From assembly GCA_017694835.1 (NCBI GenBank), contig JADIMJ010000109.1, positions 1 through 37,882 of the forward strand: a stretch of DNA of 37,882 bases, given 5' to 3'. Origin of the DNA: Candidatus Cryptobacteroides gallistercoris (GTDB lineage Bacteria > Bacteroidota > Bacteroidia > Bacteroidales > UBA932). Below, in pieces: positions 33,633 to 37,882 of the stretch. Numbering within the stretch: position 1 is the first letter of the stretch; each line of letters opens with the position of its first letter. The notes under the pieces are model-generated. The model was not told the DNA's origin. It searched no databases and worked only from the letters and a program-made list of their open reading frames with translations. Both the position numbers and the translations under genes were made by a program.

Positions 33633-35147
33633 CTATCTGTAGCACTCTCCCGTAATTCTGCTCAGGCTGTCACGCATTTCCCTGACTTTGTCCGGATATT
33701 TTCCCGCAAGATTCACATCTTCATGGATGTCCTCGCTCTGCAGGTACAGTGACCATGTGCAGGAATTGCCGAGCTCGATGTTCGGGGTGTTCCGCTTCGG
33801 GCCTTCGTAAGGAGGGATGAGGTGCCAGTCGCCGAGCCTGTATGAAAGGCGTCCGTTGGACCCGAGTACAAGCCCGTCACGGCCCTCGTCGCTTTTCCCG
33901 AGGAATGTGTCAAGTGTGTTCCGGCTGTCAAGGTTGTCGGGAATCACCTGTCCCGTAAGTGCGGCAAGGGAGGCGAAGAGGTCCATCTGGCAGACAAGCG
34001 CATCAGATGTCGATCCGGGGCTGATGTGTCCGGTCCATCTGACGAAGAACGGGACATGAGTGCCCCCGTCGTAGAGGCTGTATTTTCCTCCGCGATAAGG
34101 CAGGGCAGGGGTGAGCTCTCCCCATTTCTCTGCTGCTCCGTCGGCATATCCGTCATCGAGCACCGGCCCGTTGTCGCTTGTGAAAATCACTATGGTGTTT
34201 TCAGAGAGTCCGGTATCATCCAGATAGTCCAGAAGTTCATTCACGCACCAGTCGGCTTCAAGCACGGCATCTCCGCGCGGACCCATCCCGCTTGTCCCGG
34301 CGAATCTCGGGTGCGGAGTCCTCGGGACATGAGGCTCATGCAGCCCGTAGTACAGGAAAAACGGCCTGTCCCTGTTTTCTCCGATGAATGCCTTGACCTT
34401 TTCCAGAAAGACATCCGCCATGGTCTCGTCGTCCCAGTACGCCGACTTCCCGCCCTTCTGGTATCCGATTCTCGGAATGCCGTTCACAATCGAGCAGTTG
34501 TGCCCGTCGGACCATTTCATCTTCAGCATCTCCGGATTTGTGAGGGCGGTAGGCTCTCCGGGGAAATTCTCCGTGTAGCTCACATGCAGCGGGTCTTCTG
34601 GATCGAGGCCCGGGACTATGCCGTTTTCCACATACACGGTCGGCACTCTGTCGACAGTAGCCGCGATGATATATGAATAGTCGAATCCGATGCTGTTGGG
34701 ATTGGGGGTGATTTCCTTGTTCCAGTCGATTTTCCCTTTCCCGAGCCCGAGATGCCATTTCCCGATGGCTGCTGTCCCGTAGCCTGCTTCCTTCATCATC
34801 CTGGCGAGAGTCGGCTGGTCTTCACGGATAAGCAGATTGGCATCTCCTGGAAGGATTTCAGCGTCCCTGTTCCTCCACGGGTACTGTCCGGTCATAAGCG
34901 AATACCGGCTCGGAGTTGAGGTCGGGGCCGCAGAGTGGGCGTCAGTGAGATTGAGGCCTTCCCTGCACATCCTGTCCAGCCCCGGAGTATTGAGTACCGT
35001 GGAACCGAGGCAGCTTACATCCCCGCATCCGAGGTCGTCCGCAAGTATGATTATGACATTCGGCTGTCTTTCTCTTTCCTGTCCTCCGCATCCTGTGGCG
35101 GCGGCTACAGCTGTTGCTGCCAATGGCAGCAGGCGGTATTTTTTCAT
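33633..35147 (-). CDS. Sulfatase, family S1, Ser-type maturation motif
   Basis: Exported sulfatase of 504 residues with a lipoprotein-like signal (TGC, Cys20). Metal site begins with LADDLG (Asp37 and Asp38) and ends with FTSDNGP; GKWHLG is present. The active-site motif is STPSR (Ser77 to Arg81), the serine version of C/SxPxR, which needs oxidation to formylglycine by an anaerobic sulfatase-maturating enzyme; none is in the window. Substrate is likely a sulfated polysaccharide, given the neighbouring uronate pathway. Convergent with the DUF4861 gene, 9 bp apart. No TAnnTTTG box was found between it and the terminator at 35190. Confidence 0.93.
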   Translation of the reverse strand: MKKYRLLPLAATAVAAATGCGGQERERQPNVIIILADDLGCGDVSCLGSTVLNTPGLDRMCREGLNLTDAHSAAPTSTPSRYSLMTGQYPWRNRDAEILPGDANLLIREDQPTLARMMKEAGYGTAAIGKWHLGLGKGKIDWNKEITPNPNSIGFDYSYIIAATVDRVPTVYVENGIVPGLDPEDPLHVSYTENFPGEPTALTNPEMLKMKWSDGHNCSIVNGIPRIGYQKGGKSAYWDDETMADVFLEKVKAFIGENRDRPFFLYYGLHEPHVPRTPHPRFAGTSGMGPRGDAVLEADWCVNELLDYLDDTGLSENTIVIFTSDNGPVLDDGYADGAAEKWGELTPALPYRGGKYSLYDGGTHVPFFVRWTGHISPGSTSDALVCQMDLFASLAALTGQVIPDNLDSRNTLDTFLGKSDEGRDGLVLGSNGRLSYRLGDWHLIPPYEGPKRNTPNIELGNSCTWSLYLQSEDIHEDVNLAGKYPDKVREMRDSLSRITGECYR

Positions 35148-35189
35148 TGCTTGCCTGATATGAAACTGATGGTCGTCTACATAAAAGAA

Positions 35190-35226
35190 GGGTGGCCCAA
35201 AAGGTGGAATTCTTTTTGGGTCACCC
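35190..35226 (-). terminator. Terminator of the V-type ATPase operon
   Basis: GGGTGGCCCAAAA (35190-35202) pairs with TTTTGGGTCACCC (35214-35226), one wobble, 11-nt loop. On the minus strand it is followed by TTCTTTTATG, giving a T-rich tail. It separates the ATPase from the sulfatase gene. Confidence 0.85.
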
Positions 35227-35250
35227 TCTTGGGATTTCTGGAGTCCCGGG

Positions 35251-35697
<447 letters not shown>

Positions 35698-35750
35698 TTA
35701 GATAATTGTTTTGTTGTATTTTACTTGTCTTGTTCCCCTTTTCCGGGATT

Positions 35751-37601
35751 CTATATCTCTTCTTTCTTTACCGAAAGCGGATTGTAAGGCTTGCCGCTTC
35801 CTTCATAGCCGCTGTTCTTGAAGAACTCCACGAATGTGAGTCGCAGCGGGTGCACGAAGGCACCGAGGCATGACAGCGCAAGATTGAGGGCATGGCCTAT
35901 TACAAATATGAGGGCGAAAAGCAGCCAGTTGAGCCCGGGTACCGGGCAGCTGTCCATGAGCATCCCGCCGAGAGTGTTGAATGTCGAACCTAGCATTCCT
36001 CCGGCAAGGCCGAGAGCATACAGTCGGATGAAGCTCAGGGTATCTCCCATGAGGCCTGTCACCATATTGTAAGTGTCCCAGAGTCCGGAGCCGATGTTGA
36101 TGAAAGGATTTCTTCCCGGTGTGTTGAAAATGAATATACCGAGTCCGGATACAATCGCCAGGGAGATGAATATCCATTTCACGGCTTCAGACTGCAGGAG
36201 CCCGGTCATGGCTATGCCCGCGAGAATCACCCCGCCAACAATGAGAAGGGTCCATCCCCAGGTGCCGAGAGTGTTCTTCAGTCCGAACCTGTGCGTGTAG
36301 CACAAGGCCTTGATGACCATCGCAACGCAGATATTGAAGATACCTACGCCGATTGCAAGCACCATTGTTGCCGGGAAGCCGGCGACTTCTCCCTGAAGCG
36401 GCCGGATGCAGGCTTTCAGCCATTCCGGAAGGAACTCCTGGTCTATGAGACTGAATCCGAAGAATGTATTCAGCAGCGTCCCGATGAAGAATGTGCCTAT
36501 TCCGAGAGTCACTACAAGCGGAGCAAGTGATGCCATGCTCTTGACTTTCTTTTTCAGGATTACCCCGATGATCACCAGCAGCAGTCCGTAGCCGGCGTCG
36601 CCGAGACACAGGGCGAAGAACAGAAGGAAGAACGGCCCGAGTACTGCCGTAAGGTCGAATTCATTGTATGCCGGCATTCCGTACATTCCCGTCAGGACTT
36701 CAAACATCCTTGCGAAACGGTTGTTTTTCAGCTTGATAGGCGGATTGTCCTCTTCTGTGGCCTTTTCTGCGATATAGAATATGCCCATCTTGTCGAATTC
36801 GGCCTTGAGCTCTCCGTCAAGCCCGGCCGGTGCAAAACCCTCCATGACATTCAGCCTGTTCTCTGCGGCTGACTCTCCGGATGCGTCGGCAAGATAGAAG
36901 TCAAGTTCTGTCAGCAGCCTGTCATATTCCTCCTGAATGTCAGGAATATGGGCTTTCAGACTCTGGAGCAGCGCTTTCTGCCTGATGATTTCTTTTCTGA
37001 TGCCACAGGCTTCCGCTTCCGCATCTTTGGCTGAGCCTTCCGGGGCCTGGCATTCGCTGACAGGGAAACTGTAGCCGCTGATGTCTCCGACAGTGACAAA
37101 CCATACGCTGCTGCCGTTGTCGGAAATCACCTGCAGAGGGCAGATTTCAGCCCAGCTTTCCTGGAAGGCCTTCTTGGATACCATATAGAAGCGGACTTTC
37201 AGTCCTTGGCTTTCAAGTCCTTTCACTGCCTTCATGTCAAAGTCTCCCCACGGCAGCCTTGCTTTCCTGGTCCTTTCCGTGGCAGAGAGCCTTTCATTGA
37301 GCCCGGCGATTCTGGCTGATGCCCCGATTGCCGCAGAAGCGTAGTCTCCTTCCGGCCTGATTCCCGCGGCAGCGGCTTCTATTTCGTCTTTGTCCGGGTC
37401 ATCCTTCCAGTCGGCCCTCTTGAGTATGGACACCGCGCGTCTCTTGGCGGCGGCCTCGTCCAGCATGGCGGAAGACTTCGGGTCTATCGGCTTTGCAGAC
37501 CTTGTGATGTCCACAACACCGAGTTCCTGAAGATGCTGCAGAAAGCCTTCAGTCTCCTCTTCCAGGAGAATGAAGGAATATTTGGTCATCTCAATTACCA
37601 T
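35751..37601 (-). CDS. ntpI: V-type ATPase subunit I (stator)
   Basis: The a-type stator subunit: an N-terminal cytoplasmic part (about 1-330, with coiled-coil segments at 90-115 and 195-240) and a C-terminal membrane domain with seven or eight helices that forms the ion half-channels (FALCLGDAGYGLLLV, MGDTLSFIRLYALGLAGG, HPLRLTFVEFFKNSGYEG). The essential Arg is probably the one in SFIRLYALGL. 616 residues from ATG 37601, which overlaps the subunit D stop by 11 bp; ATG 37589 (MTKYSF) just after that stop is equally possible and gives 612. Confidence 0.93.
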   Translation of the reverse strand: MVIEMTKYSFILLEEETEGFLQHLQELGVVDITRSAKPIDPKSSAMLDEAAAKRRAVSILKRADWKDDPDKDEIEAAAAGIRPEGDYASAAIGASARIAGLNERLSATERTRKARLPWGDFDMKAVKGLESQGLKVRFYMVSKKAFQESWAEICPLQVISDNGSSVWFVTVGDISGYSFPVSECQAPEGSAKDAEAEACGIRKEIIRQKALLQSLKAHIPDIQEEYDRLLTELDFYLADASGESAAENRLNVMEGFAPAGLDGELKAEFDKMGIFYIAEKATEEDNPPIKLKNNRFARMFEVLTGMYGMPAYNEFDLTAVLGPFFLLFFALCLGDAGYGLLLVIIGVILKKKVKSMASLAPLVVTLGIGTFFIGTLLNTFFGFSLIDQEFLPEWLKACIRPLQGEVAGFPATMVLAIGVGIFNICVAMVIKALCYTHRFGLKNTLGTWGWTLLIVGGVILAGIAMTGLLQSEAVKWIFISLAIVSGLGIFIFNTPGRNPFINIGSGLWDTYNMVTGLMGDTLSFIRLYALGLAGGMLGSTFNTLGGMLMDSCPVPGLNWLLFALIFVIGHALNLALSCLGAFVHPLRLTFVEFFKNSGYEGSGKPYNPLSVKKEEI

Positions 37602-37882
37602 TGCTCATTTCCTCCTCTTCTTCCGTCTGATGCCTGTTCTTTACAATCTTGGATGCGGCCTTTGTCAGGTTCTCCTCATCCTCCATGTATCTCTTTATTT
37701 TCCTGATGGCCTCCTGATAGCCAGGTATCTGGACCTTTTCGTAGAGATTGACCTTCTGTGTGGTCTTCTTCCTCTGGAAGTCCAGTATCCTGCTCTTTTC
37801 CATATAGACTTCCGACTCTATCCCCAGTCTTGAGAGCTCCTTGAGAATCGCCACTCCGTCAGCATACCATGCAGGCTTCGAG
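37591..37882 (-). CDS. ntpD: V-type ATPase subunit D, C-terminal part (cut by window edge)
   Basis: Central-stalk subunit linking the A3B3 head to the rotor. The frame stays open to the window edge; the visible part starts ...SKPAWYADGVAILKEL, continues FQRKKTTQKVNLYEKVQIP, the conserved subunit D C-terminal segment, and ends with an acidic tail. About 96 residues are visible and the N-terminal half lies outside. An in-frame GTG at 37854 is internal, not the start. Overlaps or abuts the subunit I start, so the order D-I-K is the usual Bacteroidota V-ATPase arrangement, with E, A and B expected further upstream. Confidence 0.9.
   Translation of the reverse strand, partial: SKPAWYADGVAILKELSRLGIESEVYMEKSRILDFQRKKTTQKVNLYEKVQIPGYQEAIRKIKRYMEDEENLTKAASKIVKNRHQTEEEEEMSNGN

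Overview
The window looks like chromosome from a member of the Bacteroidota, most likely the order Bacteroidales. Many start regions carry the Bacteroidota -7 promoter box TAnnTTTG, in one case 19 bp after a TTTG -33 box. Lipoprotein signals are frequent, and DUF4293, DUF4861, a Ser-type sulfatase and a V-type ATPase are all typical of the phylum. Protein families also fit, such as the long LeuRS insertion before KMSKS. This rests on reading alone; no database search was possible. I see no tRNA, rRNA, CRISPR array, IS element or prophage.

Layout. 1-6.6 kb: fabH-like ketoacyl synthase (-), a membrane LytTR regulator (+), DUF4293 protein (-), nucleoside phosphorylase (+), then a minus-strand run of HAD phosphatase, AI-2E family permease and secreted esterase. 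6.5-12.9 kb: Clp ATPase (-) divergent from gyrA (+) and a TPR protein (+). 13.0-15.2 kb: CapA-type protein overlapping a PhoH-like ATPase by ATGA (-). 15.3-22.0 kb: one plus-strand run from a canonical promoter to a terminator: SPOR lipoprotein, an M28-like protein fused to a TonB C-terminal domain, leuS and two overlapping YitT paralogues. 22.0-26.0 kb: membrane AraC regulator, EttA-type ABC-F ATPase, alpha/beta hydrolase.

26.0-35.2 kb is a uronate locus. uxaC (-) is divergent from uxaB, uxaA, kduI, kduD and a DUF4861 lipoprotein (+), with a Ser-type sulfatase facing them (-). UxaC, UxaB and UxaA take galacturonate to 2-keto-3-deoxygluconate (KDG). KduI and KduD take the unsaturated uronates released by polysaccharide lyases to the same product. 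KDG kinase and aldolase are not in the window. 35.2-37.9 kb holds the 3' end of a V-type ATPase operon (D partial, I, K), closed by a strong hairpin.

The points most worth following up are: the M28/TonB protein, in which most zinc and catalytic residues of the family are replaced; the kduI control region, with an 18-bp palindrome over the -33 box and a 42-nt hairpin at the predicted transcript start; two pairs of evenly spaced repeats before the LytTR gene; and a promoter-like sequence leading into a 41-codon ORF antisense to the end of the Clp gene.
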